Shown: positions 26,268 through 35,606, numbered from the stretch's first letter. The stretch: 64,000 nt of DNA from Flavobacterium cupreum (GCF_003996965.1 NZ_QWDM01000007.1:277170-341169), one strand, 5' to 3'. A program made the numbers and translations. Notes: generated by a model from the sequence alone, not told the origin.

Positions 26268-28196
26268 ATGATAAAAAGTAATATAGACAAAGCAACAGGT
26301 TTCGAAAAACGATTTGAAAATATTAATACCGTTGTTTTCGAAAATTCAAATGAAGCTTCAAAAGCAGTTGCCACAGAAATTGCAGTCTTAATTAAGGCAA
26401 AACAAAAAGAAAATAAACCTTGTATTTTAGGTCTTGCCACAGGATCTTCCCCAAAAGGATTGTATGCAGAACTGGTTCGTCTGCATAAGGAAGAAGGATT
26501 GAGTTTCAAAAACGTGATCAGTTTCAATCTGGACGAATACTATCCGATGGAACCAAATTCGATCAACAGTTATGTTCGTTTTATGAAAGAATTGTTGTTT
26601 GACCATGTCGATATTTTACCTGAAAATGCCCATGTTCCGGACGGGCTTCTAACCAAAGAACAAATTGCGGATTACTGCCATGATTACGAAGCTAAAATTG
26701 AAGCACTCGGCGGAATCGATTTGCAGATTCTGGGAATTGGAGGAAACGGACATATTGGTTTTAACGAATCCGGTTCATTACAAAACTCTAAAACACGTCT
26801 GGTAGCCTTAGATCATATTACAAGAGTTGCCGCCAGCAAGGATTTTTCAGGTTTGAGCAATACCCCCCGAACAGCGATTACACTCGGAGTAAAAAAAATC
26901 ATGGAAGCCAAACAGGTGATCTTAATGGCCTGGGGAGAAGGAAAAGCGAATATCATTAAAAAATCGGTAGAGGATGAGGTGACGAACCAGATTCCGGCTT
27001 CGTTTTTACAGGAACATAACAATGCCGTTTTTGTGCTGGATAAAGAAGCTTCTTCCAAACTCACCAGAATCAACCGGCCATGGCTGGTCGAAAAAGTAAT
27101 CTGGACAGACAAACTAATTCGTAAAGCCGTTTTAGGATTGGCATTAGACCTTAAAAAACCAATTCTAATGCTTACCGATGCCGATTACATTGAACACGGA
27201 ATGAGTGATTTACTGGCTGATTCAGGTCCGGCATATGACATCAACATCAAAATATTCAATAAATTACAAAATACCATCACAGGCTGGCCAGGCGGAAAAC
27301 CAAATGCCGATGATTCCAATCGTCCGGAAAGAGCGGAACCAACCAGAAAAAAAGTACTGATTTTCAGTCCACATCCCGATGATGACATTATTAGTATGGG
27401 AGGAACTTTTATGCGTCTGCAGGAGCAGGGACATGAAGTACATGTGGCTTACCAGACCTCTGGAAATATAGCAGTTGCTGACGATGAAGCCTTGCGTTTT
27501 GCTAGATTCGTAATTGACTACAATGAGAAATTCGGAATCAAAAGTGCCGAAGCAGAGGATATTTATCAAAAGGCAGTTGCTTTTTTAACCAACAAAAAGA
27601 ACAGTGAAATTGATATTCCGGAAGTACGTTACATTAAAGGATTAATCCGAAAAGGAGAAGCAAGGGCAACGAGTCATTTTGTGGGTTTGACAGACGATCA
27701 GATTCATTTTATGGAACTGCCGTTTTACGAAACCGGAACAATCGAGAAAAAACCGATAGGCAAGGAAGATATTCAATTGACGATGGATTTAATTGAAAAA
27801 ATCAAACCTCAGCAAATCTACGCGGCCGGCGATTTAGCCGATCCGCACGGAACCCATAAAGTCTGTCTGGATGCTATTTTTGAAGCTGTCAAAGCCTTAA
27901 AACCAAAACCTTTTATGAACGACTGCTGGTTATGGCTGTACCGCGGCGCCTGGCAGGAATGGGGCATTGACGAAGTCGAAATGGCAGTACCCATGAGCCC
28001 CGATCAGGTGCTGGCCAAACGCCACGGAATCTTCAAACACCAGTCACAAAAAGACGGGGTTGTTTTCCAGGGCACCGACGCCAGGGAATTCTGGCAAAGA
28101 GCCGAAGACCGAAACAGGGAAACAGCACAAGTATACCAACAAATGGGTCTGGCAAGTTACGCCGCTATGGAGGCTTTTGTCAGATGGATTTTTTAG
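26268..28196 (+). CDS. nagB: NagB glucosamine-6-phosphate deaminase fused to a PIG-L/LmbE deacetylase
   Basis: The 642-residue protein joins two enzymes. Residues about 15-285 are NagB-like, with FNLDEYYP (Asp89) and GIGGNGHIGFNES (Asn160, His162, Glu167) lining the active site; Asn at 160 is accepted in Gram-positive NagBs. Residues about 360-625 are a PIG-L de-N-acetylase, with the zinc motif SPHPDDD (His369, Asp371-373) and HGTH (His527/His530). One chain could thus deacetylate GlcNAc-6-P and then convert GlcN-6-P to fructose-6-P plus ammonia, removing the need for NagA. The order of reactions is inference. No nagA gene is seen in the window. Cytoplasmic. Confidence 0.88.
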   Translation: MIKSNIDKATGFEKRFENINTVVFENSNEASKAVATEIAVLIKAKQKENKPCILGLATGSSPKGLYAELVRLHKEEGLSFKNVISFNLDEYYPMEPNSINSYVRFMKELLFDHVDILPENAHVPDGLLTKEQIADYCHDYEAKIEALGGIDLQILGIGGNGHIGFNESGSLQNSKTRLVALDHITRVAASKDFSGLSNTPRTAITLGVKKIMEAKQVILMAWGEGKANIIKKSVEDEVTNQIPASFLQEHNNAVFVLDKEASSKLTRINRPWLVEKVIWTDKLIRKAVLGLALDLKKPILMLTDADYIEHGMSDLLADSGPAYDINIKIFNKLQNTITGWPGGKPNADDSNRPERAEPTRKKVLIFSPHPDDDIISMGGTFMRLQEQGHEVHVAYQTSGNIAVADDEALRFARFVIDYNEKFGIKSAEAEDIYQKAVAFLTNKKNSEIDIPEVRYIKGLIRKGEARATSHFVGLTDDQIHFMELPFYETGTIEKKPIGKEDIQLTMDLIEKIKPQQIYAAGDLADPHGTHKVCLDAIFEAVKALKPKPFMNDCWLWLYRGAWQEWGIDEVEMAVPMSPDQVLAKRHGIFKHQSQKDGVVFQGTDAREFWQRAEDRNRETAQVYQQMGLASYAAMEAFVRWIF

Positions 28197-28198
28197 AA

Positions 28199-28750
28199 GT
28201 TTCTAAGATGCTAAGTTTCTAAGGCGCTAAGCTCTTTAGCCACAGATTAAAACATTAAATAGATTTTTATATACTGCTTGATTCACACAACACAAGCCAT
28301 AGCGAAATCTACACAAATTAAATTCGTGATCATTCGTGTAATTCGCGGCAAAAAATCACTCTAATCCCTTAATCTGTGGCAAAATACACACAACTTACTT
28401 TAATCAAGAAGCTTTGCGTTTTAGTTTTTAGTCTCAGTCTCGGTTTAAGCGACTGTTAAGTGCAAAACGGGAAGTTATTCTACGATAGAGAGTTTGCCAC
28501 GAATTACACGAATTCACACAAATTATTCGTGATCATTCGTGCAATTCGCGGCAAAAAATCATTCTAATCCTTTAATCTGTGGCAAAAAAAATCACAACTT
28601 TAATCACAAAGCTTTGCAACCCTTGCTACTCAAACTTCAGCACAAAACCTTTGCGGACTTTGCGGTTGAATTAAGCACAAAGCTTTGCGATCCTTGCCAC
28701 TCAAACTTCAGCATAAAAAACCTTGCGAACTTTGCGGTTAAATTTTTAAG
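28199..28750. repeat. Complex repeat tract between nagB and the second glmM
   Basis: The gap of nearly 580 bp contains no convincing gene. It opens with GCTAAG-type words as at 10983. A 63-bp block (28322-28384, starting ATTCGTGATCATTCG) recurs at 28525-28587 with a few mismatches. A 71-bp unit (28605-28675, starting CACAAAGCTTTGC) is repeated head-to-tail at 28676-28746 and ends in TTTGCGGTTAA, like the CGCAAAG elements upstream. An open frame across it merely reflects the repeat and is not annotated. Confidence 0.8.
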
Positions 28751-28773
28751 CATAAATAATAATCAACATAAAA

Positions 28774-30156
28774 ATGGCTTTAATAAAATCAATTTCAGGA
28801 ATACGTGGCACAATCGGCGGAGTTGTAAATGAAAACTTAACGCCCGTGAACGCCGTCAAATTCGCTGCTGCCTACGGCATGTGGCTAAAAGGGCAAAATC
28901 AAAAAAAAGAATTAAGTATCGTTTTAGGGCGGGATGCGCGGATTTCGGGAGAAATGATCAGCAATCTGGTTGCCAATACGCTGACAGGTTTAGGAATTAA
29001 TGTCACAGATATTGGCCTGTCGACCACACCAACGGTTGAGGTTGCCGTGACCTTAGATCAGGCAGATGGCGGAATCATCATCACCGCAAGCCACAATCCA
29101 AAAGAATGGAATGCCTTAAAATTACTGAACGAAAAAGGCGAATTTCTGAATGCTGCTGAAGGAGAAAAAATCCTGAAAATAGCGGAAGAAGAAACTTTTG
29201 TCTTTTCAGAAGTAGACGATCTCGGGAAATACGAAAAGAAAGAAGGTTATATAAAACGACACATTGAAGAAGTCTTAAAATTAGAGGTAGTAGAGGTTGA
29301 CGCAATTAAAAAAGCAAATTTCAAAGTAGTGGTAGACGCGGTAAATTCAACAGGCGGAATTGCGATTCCGGCTTTGCTGGAGCAACTAGGTGTAGCCTGT
29401 GTCAAATTGTACTGCGAGCCCAACGGTCATTTTCCGCACAATCCCGAACCTCTGAAAGAACATCTTACCGATATTTCGGAATTGGTGGTAAAAGAAAAAG
29501 CCGATTTTGGAATTGTGGTAGATCCTGATGTGGACCGGTTGGCCATTATTTGCGAAGACGGGTCTATGTTTGGCGAGGAATATACGCTGGTAGCCTGCGC
29601 TGATTACGTTTTAGGAAGAACCAAAGGCAATACGGTTTCCAATTTATCTTCTTCAAGGGCGTTACGCGACATCACTTTAAAACATGGCGGAAAGTATCAG
29701 GCCAGTGCCGTGGGAGAAGTTAATGTCGTGGAATTAATGAAAGCTTCTGATGCCATTATCGGAGGAGAAGGAAACGGAGGAATTATTTATCCCGAATCCC
29801 ACTATGGCAGAGATTCGCTGGTAGGTGTTGCTTTGTTTTTATCACATTTGGCGCAGCTTAAAATTTCGTGTAAAACACTTCGTGAAAGTTATCCGGATTA
29901 TTATATGAGCAAAAGCAAAATTGAACTGACCCCGCAAATTAATGTGGATGAAATCCTGGAAAAAATAGCGCAGAAATTCAGTACCGAAAAGCCAAATTGC
30001 ATCGACGGAATCAAAATTGATTTCGAGACGGAATGGGTGCATCTGAGAAAATCAAATACGGAACCCATTATCCGAATTTACACCGAGAGCATTTCACAAA
30101 AAAAAGCAGACGAATTAGCTCAAAAATTCATTGCTGAAATCGAAGAGTTACTATAA
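28774..30156 (+). CDS. glmM: Second phosphoglucosamine mutase-like enzyme, amino-sugar locus copy
   Basis: This 460-residue alpha-phosphohexomutase is a close paralogue of the protein at 11232-12620. It keeps the same landmarks: SGIRGTIGG at the start, phosphoserine loop TASHNPKEW, metal loop DPDVDRL, sugar loop GGEGNGG and phosphate site RKSNTEP. Its position after the NagB/PIG-L fusion suggests a catabolic job: moving phosphate from C1 to C6 of GlcNAc-1-P (or GlcN-1-P) so that the fusion protein can act. Specificity cannot be read from the motifs, which are identical in both copies. No terminator is evident downstream. Confidence 0.92.
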   Translation: MALIKSISGIRGTIGGVVNENLTPVNAVKFAAAYGMWLKGQNQKKELSIVLGRDARISGEMISNLVANTLTGLGINVTDIGLSTTPTVEVAVTLDQADGGIIITASHNPKEWNALKLLNEKGEFLNAAEGEKILKIAEEETFVFSEVDDLGKYEKKEGYIKRHIEEVLKLEVVEVDAIKKANFKVVVDAVNSTGGIAIPALLEQLGVACVKLYCEPNGHFPHNPEPLKEHLTDISELVVKEKADFGIVVDPDVDRLAIICEDGSMFGEEYTLVACADYVLGRTKGNTVSNLSSSRALRDITLKHGGKYQASAVGEVNVVELMKASDAIIGGEGNGGIIYPESHYGRDSLVGVALFLSHLAQLKISCKTLRESYPDYYMSKSKIELTPQINVDEILEKIAQKFSTEKPNCIDGIKIDFETEWVHLRKSNTEPIIRIYTESISQKKADELAQKFIAEIEELL

Positions 30157-30390
30157 TTGTTATGGCACTAAATTTCCTTTTTTAAAATTAGGATTATCAT
30201 TTCAAAATTCAATTAAATGCCTGATTTAGATATAGAAATGTTAATTTCTATTGCGTTTTTTAATTAAATGAATTTCAAATTAAAAGACATATTTTTTAAA
30301 GTAAAATTAATTTTTTCTGGTAATTATTTAAATTCCTTCATGGTGAAATTTAAAAATAAGTAGGAATTTAATAATACTTTTTCTAAAAAA

Positions 30391-30404
30391 TGTGTTCGAA
30401 AACA
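30391..30404. promoter_or_regulatory. LacI-type operator upstream of susC (distal)
   Basis: TGTGTTCGAAAACA is identical to the copy at 21224. It is spaced 23 bp, start to start, from the next site. Confidence 0.7.
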
Positions 30405-30413
30405 CTTTTTTTA

Positions 30414-30427
30414 TGTGCACGAACACA
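30414..30427. promoter_or_regulatory. LacI-type operator upstream of susC (proximal)
   Basis: TGTGCACGAACACA keeps the right half-site exactly and has two changes in the left. It ends 17 bp before the -33 element. Confidence 0.7.
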
Positions 30428-30444
30428 TTTTCTCGATTTTACCA

Positions 30445-30474
30445 TTGTTTATTAAAAAATATTATTTAGTTTAG
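30445..30474 (+). promoter_or_regulatory. Predicted susC operon promoter
   Basis: TTG (30445-30447), 19-bp spacer, TAGTTTAG (30467-30474; one mismatch to TAnnTTTG). Transcription from here would give a leader of about 330 bases before susC, rich in A and without a recognised riboswitch or gene. Confidence 0.6.
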
Positions 30475-30813
30475 CCAATAATAAGTTAAAAAAGAACTTT
30501 TTTTTCCTCTTTTCGAAAGTTGAATTTGACTTTAAATACTAAATAAAAAAGAACAGAAAATTTTAGAAATATATCATCTCGGAAGGAGTCAGAGAACTGA
30601 TAATTGAGAAGAAAGAAAACGCACAATAAAGAATAGATTAAAAAAAAATAACCAAACGAAAACAAGACAAAAAACAAAAACCGAAAAAATTATGAAACCA
30701 AAAGAAACATAACCTGAACCTCTTCGCTTTGTGTCTGCTAAAATTCCTAACCAAATTTTTTTACCCACACAAAGTATGCTTTTCACATTAACCATTAAAC
30801 TAACCAGAATAAT

Positions 30814-33800
30814 ATGAAAAAAAGTAACAAGTTACTGTACGGTAACTATCAGGAATTAAAATTTAATTTAAAAGCAATAATTACAGTTTTAGTTCTGATA
30901 GTCACTGTTGTTAAAGTAAATGCTGCATCGTCCACGGATAGCAGTAAAAAATCAGAAATTACAAATAAAAAATCAGAAGCCGATATTACCATTAAAGGTG
31001 TTGTTCTCGATGAGTTGGGACAGCCAATGATTGGAGTAACGATTGTCCCGAAAGGATCACCAAGAGGCACAACAACTGATTTTGACGGAACATTTACAAT
31101 CATCGTTCCTTCCAATACAGAAGCTTTAGTATTTTCTTATGTAGGCTATGAGAACAAAGAAGTTTTGATCGCCAACCAGACGAATATCAAAGTTTCTATG
31201 GCACCTTCATCAAAAACCTTAAATGAGGTTGTTATTGTCGGATACGGAACCCAGAAAAAGAAAAATGTATTAGGAGCAATGTCTTCCGTAAAAGGAGAAT
31301 CACTGATTTTATCTTCGGCACCTTCTGTTTTAACGGCACTTCAGGGAAAAGTAGCCGGTTTGCAGATCATGCAGAACAGTGCACAGCCAGGAGGTGGATT
31401 TAATATTCAGATTCGTGGTGCAGGTTCTATTAATGCCAGTAATGATCCTTTGGTTGTTATTGACGGATTTCCGGTAACAAATTTACAGCAGCCCGGAACA
31501 GGAAACCGTTACGACGGGGGTACACAGAGTATTCTAAATTCATTTAACCCAAATGATATTGAATCGATTGAGGTTTTAAAAGATGCCAGTGCTTCTGCCA
31601 TATACGGTGCAAGAGCCGCAAACGGAGTCATTATGATTACGACTAAAAAAGGAAAAGAAGGCGATGTAAGAGTCGATTATTCCGGTTCTTATTCCTTCCA
31701 GAAATACAACGATAGCTATGACGTTTTAAACTTACAGGAATGGATGCAGCTGCGAAACGATGCTTCCAAAGAAAACTGGGAGTTTATCAACAGGGTATAT
31801 CCGTATTCATCCAAAACTCTGGAGGAAGCAAATGCGGCTCCGGTAAACGGAATTCCTTACAAAAGAGTGTATTCTGACGAGCAGATCAGAAATGCTGGAG
31901 CGGGTACAGACTGGTTGTCACTGGTTACAAGAGACGGAATGGTGAAACAGCATAATTTATCCTTACGAGGCGGAACCAAATCTACCAAATACTTTTTATC
32001 AGGAAATTTATTCGATCAGGAAGGTATTGTAAAAAACTCCGGATTAAAAAGAAGCACGGTTCATTTTAGTATCGATCAGAAACTAACGGACTATATTAAT
32101 TTTGGTATGAACATGACCAAAAGCCGTATTAAAAACCAAAATTCACAATTAGGAGGAGATCAGTTCGAAAATTCCGGAATTATCAGGTCAGCGATTCAGC
32201 AGGGACCAAACATTGTGGCGATTGATGAGCTTGGCAATTATCCAATTAATCCGGATAATGCTTTAGAACCAAACCCTTATTCCTTATTAACTATTTCTGA
32301 CGAAGGTGTGATTGACAGAACCATGACCAATTTTTATGCGGAGATAAAACCGTTGAAAGGTCTTACAGCCAGATTTCAGGCCGGTTTTGATCAGGGAAAT
32401 ACCAGCAGAAATACCTATTTACCAAGAACGACCTTATACGGTGCATTGGAAAACGGTAAAGCATCTATCAATTCACAAAAGAAAGATGATGATTTACTGG
32501 ATATCATCTTAACCTACAATACAAAAATAGGGGACAACAATTCCTTTACTTTTATGGCGGGTTATTCTCAATCTACCTTTAGAAATGAAAGAAGCACATT
32601 AGGAAACAGTAATTTTATTACCGATTCTTTTTTATGGAACAATATGAATGCAGGAGCGGGAACAAAATTAACGACATCCTCTAAAAACGAAGATAGTTAT
32701 CGCTCGTATTTTTCAAGAATCAACTATTCGTATAAAGACAAATACCTGTTGACGTCTACGATACGTCGTGATGGGGTAAGTTTTTTTGCTGCCAATAAAA
32801 AATACGCTTTGTTTCCTTCTATTTCAGTAGGATGGGATGCTGCGCAGGAGTCTTTTATGACTCGAATCTCAGATTATGTTTCACAGCTTAAATTTAGATT
32901 TGGTTACGGGTCGGTTGGAAATTCTGCCGGACTTTCTAAAGGTGCCTTTTATGCGCAGCCGGCTTATCTAAATGCCGATGAATCTATCTGGACCGGAGTA
33001 TTTGCAAGCCGTTTGGAAAATCCTGATTTGAAATGGGAAACCACGACAGAAAAGAATTTTGGTGTTGATTTCGAATTATTAAACCAAAGAATTTCAGGTT
33101 CGGTAGAGGTATATGACAGGGTAATCTCAGATCTGTTGATGGAAAAACCAATCAATAGCTACCATGAAATAAATACGGTTTGGGCTAACATTGGAAGTAC
33201 ACAAACCAAAGGGGTTGAGGTTACCATAAGTACCGTAAATGTCCGTACCCCTGATTTTAAATGGAATACAACTTTTACCTACTCCCAATTTAAAACCAAC
33301 TGGAAAGAAAGAGCGCCGGACTGGAAACCATCGGTTTACATGAGTTATAACGATCCGTTACGTGCACAATACAGTCAGTTATCTGACGGAATCATGCAGA
33401 TTGGCGAAGTAGTGCCGGCGCAGCCTGATTTATTTCCGGGACAAATCAAAATCAAAGATATCAATGGTTTTGTAAGAGACGGAGCCGGAAATCCGGTAAC
33501 AGATGCCAACGGTGTATTTTTAAGAACCGGTGAAGCGGATGGAAGAATTGACGAAGCCGATACGGTTTTACTGGGCTCGGCAGATCCTGATTTTTCAGCA
33601 GGTTTAAGCAACACGATTACCTGGAGAGACTTTCAGCTGAATTTTGTTTTCAATGGAATGTTCGGTAGAAAAATAGTAGACCAGACCGATTTTGCCTACG
33701 GTGTAACCGCAGTAGGAGTAGCGCAAAACGGAAGAAATGCGCTTCGCAGCGTATATGACAGATGGACACCTGATAATCCGACCAATACACGCCCAGCGTC

Positions 33801-34062
33801 ACATTTTGGATACACACAATACGGTTCAGGAGATTTCTTCCTGCAGGACGCTTCCTTTGTTCGTCTGCAAAGCGTATCATTAAGTTATAATCTTCCAAAA
33901 AGATGGTTTGGAAAATACATGCAGGGGGCAGCTGTCAGAGTAGACGGGCAAAACCTTTTCATCATTACCAAATATGATGGTATAGATCCTGAAACAGATG
34001 GTTATGCAGCAGCATATCCAAATGTAAAAACATACACAGTAGGAATTGATCTTAAGTTTTAA
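30814..34062 (+). CDS. SusC/RagA-type TonB-dependent outer-membrane transporter
   Basis: This 1082-residue beta-barrel imports oligosaccharides with its SusD lipoprotein. After an N-terminal hydrophobic signal (AIITVLVLIVTVVKVNA) comes the carboxypeptidase-regulatory-like domain at about 58-135 (IKGVVLDELGQPMIGVTI). The plug follows, opening with LNEVVIVGYGTQKKKNVLGA, the SusC consensus. The barrel ends in an aromatic residue (VGIDLKF). Two LacI-type operators precede its promoter. The substrate is inferred from neighbours to be a GalNAc/GlcNAc-containing glycan. Confidence 0.96.
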   Translation: MKKSNKLLYGNYQELKFNLKAIITVLVLIVTVVKVNAASSTDSSKKSEITNKKSEADITIKGVVLDELGQPMIGVTIVPKGSPRGTTTDFDGTFTIIVPSNTEALVFSYVGYENKEVLIANQTNIKVSMAPSSKTLNEVVIVGYGTQKKKNVLGAMSSVKGESLILSSAPSVLTALQGKVAGLQIMQNSAQPGGGFNIQIRGAGSINASNDPLVVIDGFPVTNLQQPGTGNRYDGGTQSILNSFNPNDIESIEVLKDASASAIYGARAANGVIMITTKKGKEGDVRVDYSGSYSFQKYNDSYDVLNLQEWMQLRNDASKENWEFINRVYPYSSKTLEEANAAPVNGIPYKRVYSDEQIRNAGAGTDWLSLVTRDGMVKQHNLSLRGGTKSTKYFLSGNLFDQEGIVKNSGLKRSTVHFSIDQKLTDYINFGMNMTKSRIKNQNSQLGGDQFENSGIIRSAIQQGPNIVAIDELGNYPINPDNALEPNPYSLLTISDEGVIDRTMTNFYAEIKPLKGLTARFQAGFDQGNTSRNTYLPRTTLYGALENGKASINSQKKDDDLLDIILTYNTKIGDNNSFTFMAGYSQSTFRNERSTLGNSNFITDSFLWNNMNAGAGTKLTTSSKNEDSYRSYFSRINYSYKDKYLLTSTIRRDGVSFFAANKKYALFPSISVGWDAAQESFMTRISDYVSQLKFRFGYGSVGNSAGLSKGAFYAQPAYLNADESIWTGVFASRLENPDLKWETTTEKNFGVDFELLNQRISGSVEVYDRVISDLLMEKPINSYHEINTVWANIGSTQTKGVEVTISTVNVRTPDFKWNTTFTYSQFKTNWKERAPDWKPSVYMSYNDPLRAQYSQLSDGIMQIGEVVPAQPDLFPGQIKIKDINGFVRDGAGNPVTDANGVFLRTGEADGRIDEADTVLLGSADPDFSAGLSNTITWRDFQLNFVFNGMFGRKIVDQTDFAYGVTAVGVAQNGRNALRSVYDRWTPDNPTNTRPASHFGYTQYGSGDFFLQDASFVRLQSVSLSYNLPKRWFGKYMQGAAVRVDGQNLFIITKYDGIDPETDGYAAAYPNVKTYTVGIDLKF

Positions 34063-34072
34063 TAAAAAAGAG

Positions 34073-35548
34073 ATGAAAAATTTAAAAAATTATACAATAG
34101 TTTTACTATTACTGGTTTTCTCAGGATGTAGCGAAGATATAGAGTCTGTTAATTACGATGAGATTAACCCAAGTATTTTCCCCAGTTCAGAAGCAGATAT
34201 TCAGGCTATAGTAGCGTCAGCATATTATCCGCTCAGAGGATCTTACGGAAACGGAATTCATTCGACTTCAGAAAACGGACTTATGTTTATACTCGATGCC
34301 ACAACCGAAATCCTACAGGGACCTTACGGTGTACAGCAGGAAGCCTCTTTGCACAGTTACAAAGCCAGTTCTACCGCTTTTACCCGATTTTATGATGTGT
34401 TCTACAACAAGATCAGCAGCATGACTTTGAGTATTGACAGAATCGAGAACTCAAAAGTAAACGAGCTGATTAAAAAACAGGCCATAGCCGAAATCAGATG
34501 CGCCAGAGGATTGTTGGCCTATGAACTTTTTGATTTGTACGGACCGCTTGTGGTGGCACCGCTTGAAGTACTTAAAAATCCATTGAAAGAAGAGCCTTTG
34601 GCAAGATTGTCAAATGCCGAAATGGTAAATTTTATTGAAAATGATTTAAAAGCGGCCGCTGAAAATTTAAAATCTCCTGCCGAAACACCTTACGGAAGAT
34701 TAAGCAGCGGAATGGCAAGAATGGTGCTGGTACGTTTGTACTTACACGAAAAAAGATGGGCTGAGGTAGAAGCTCAAACCAATGCGATCATTGGTATGAA
34801 TTACTACGGATTAGAAGACGATTATGTGGGGCTTTGGGATGTGAAAGCACCGGTAGAAAGCAGGGAAGTAATCTGGGCAGTTCCGGCAGATTATGCAGGA
34901 ACCAGCGAAAACCAATGGCAGTTGATGTGTTTGCCGGCTAATTTTCCCGGAAGAGGAGGTTACGGTACCATTCAGAGTTCCTGGAAATTTTACGATTCTT
35001 TTGAAGCAACAGATATTCGAAAAAATGCACTTATTGCCGAATATACAGGTACAGATGGTGTTACATACAACAGGGCAAATCCTGCCAATTATATGCAGTT
35101 GGGACCAATTCCGTTAAAAATTGATCCGGATGCAGCGCGAACAACCGCTTTAACAACAGTAGACATTATCGTATACCGTTATCCGGATGTGCTGTTATCT
35201 AAAGCAGAAGCACTGGTAAATAAAACCGGAACGCCTACACAGGAAGCCATAGATTTGGTCAATGTGGTACGAAAAAGAGCCAAGATCAGCGAATTGCAAT
35301 TGGTAAATTATGCTACGATAGATAAGTTTAACGATATGATCCTGTTGGAAAGATCTCATGAATACTGGTGTGAAAACGGGCAATACCGTTCCGATTTGAT
35401 CAGACACGGGAAATTTACAGAACATGCCAAAGCCTTAAACGGAGCAGCAAGCCAAAGTGAACCTTACAAAGCATTGTTCCCTTTTTCATTAGCCAGAATA
35501 AGTGAAGGTAAAGGTAAATTTATACAGAACACCGGATATATAAACTAA
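34073..35548 (+). CDS. SusD/RagB-family surface glycan-binding lipoprotein
   Basis: The start giving MKNLKNYTIVLLLLVFSGC is chosen because it begins a lipoprotein signal with lipobox FSGC; an upstream ATG overlaps susC. The 491-residue product has the SusD pattern: TPR-like helices, the AIAEIRCARGLLAYELFDLYGPL helix block near 150-170, and the C-terminal RAKISELQL...DMILLERSHEYWCENGQYRSDLIRHGKF segment typical of SusD_RagB. It would sit on the cell surface as the lid of the SusC barrel. It begins 10 bases after susC. Confidence 0.95.
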   Translation: MKNLKNYTIVLLLLVFSGCSEDIESVNYDEINPSIFPSSEADIQAIVASAYYPLRGSYGNGIHSTSENGLMFILDATTEILQGPYGVQQEASLHSYKASSTAFTRFYDVFYNKISSMTLSIDRIENSKVNELIKKQAIAEIRCARGLLAYELFDLYGPLVVAPLEVLKNPLKEEPLARLSNAEMVNFIENDLKAAAENLKSPAETPYGRLSSGMARMVLVRLYLHEKRWAEVEAQTNAIIGMNYYGLEDDYVGLWDVKAPVESREVIWAVPADYAGTSENQWQLMCLPANFPGRGGYGTIQSSWKFYDSFEATDIRKNALIAEYTGTDGVTYNRANPANYMQLGPIPLKIDPDAARTTALTTVDIIVYRYPDVLLSKAEALVNKTGTPTQEAIDLVNVVRKRAKISELQLVNYATIDKFNDMILLERSHEYWCENGQYRSDLIRHGKFTEHAKALNGAASQSEPYKALFPFSLARISEGKGKFIQNTGYIN

Positions 35549-35606
35549 GACGGTCATCACGCTTTGTGAATAAAATAAAGTAATCAGATAATTTAATTCT
35601 ATAAAA

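Noticed and set aside
26744..26769. Asn in place of Asp at a catalytic position of the NagB half, suggesting a dead enzyme
   Set aside because: Asn at this position (GxxNGHIGFNE) is normal in many active NagB enzymes. His162, Glu167 and Asp89 are kept, so loss of activity is not supported.
28539..28832. An open frame of 97 codons running across repeats into the second glmM start
   Set aside because: Its sequence is made of the repeated units themselves, and it overlaps the glmM start in another frame. It has no protein-like features.
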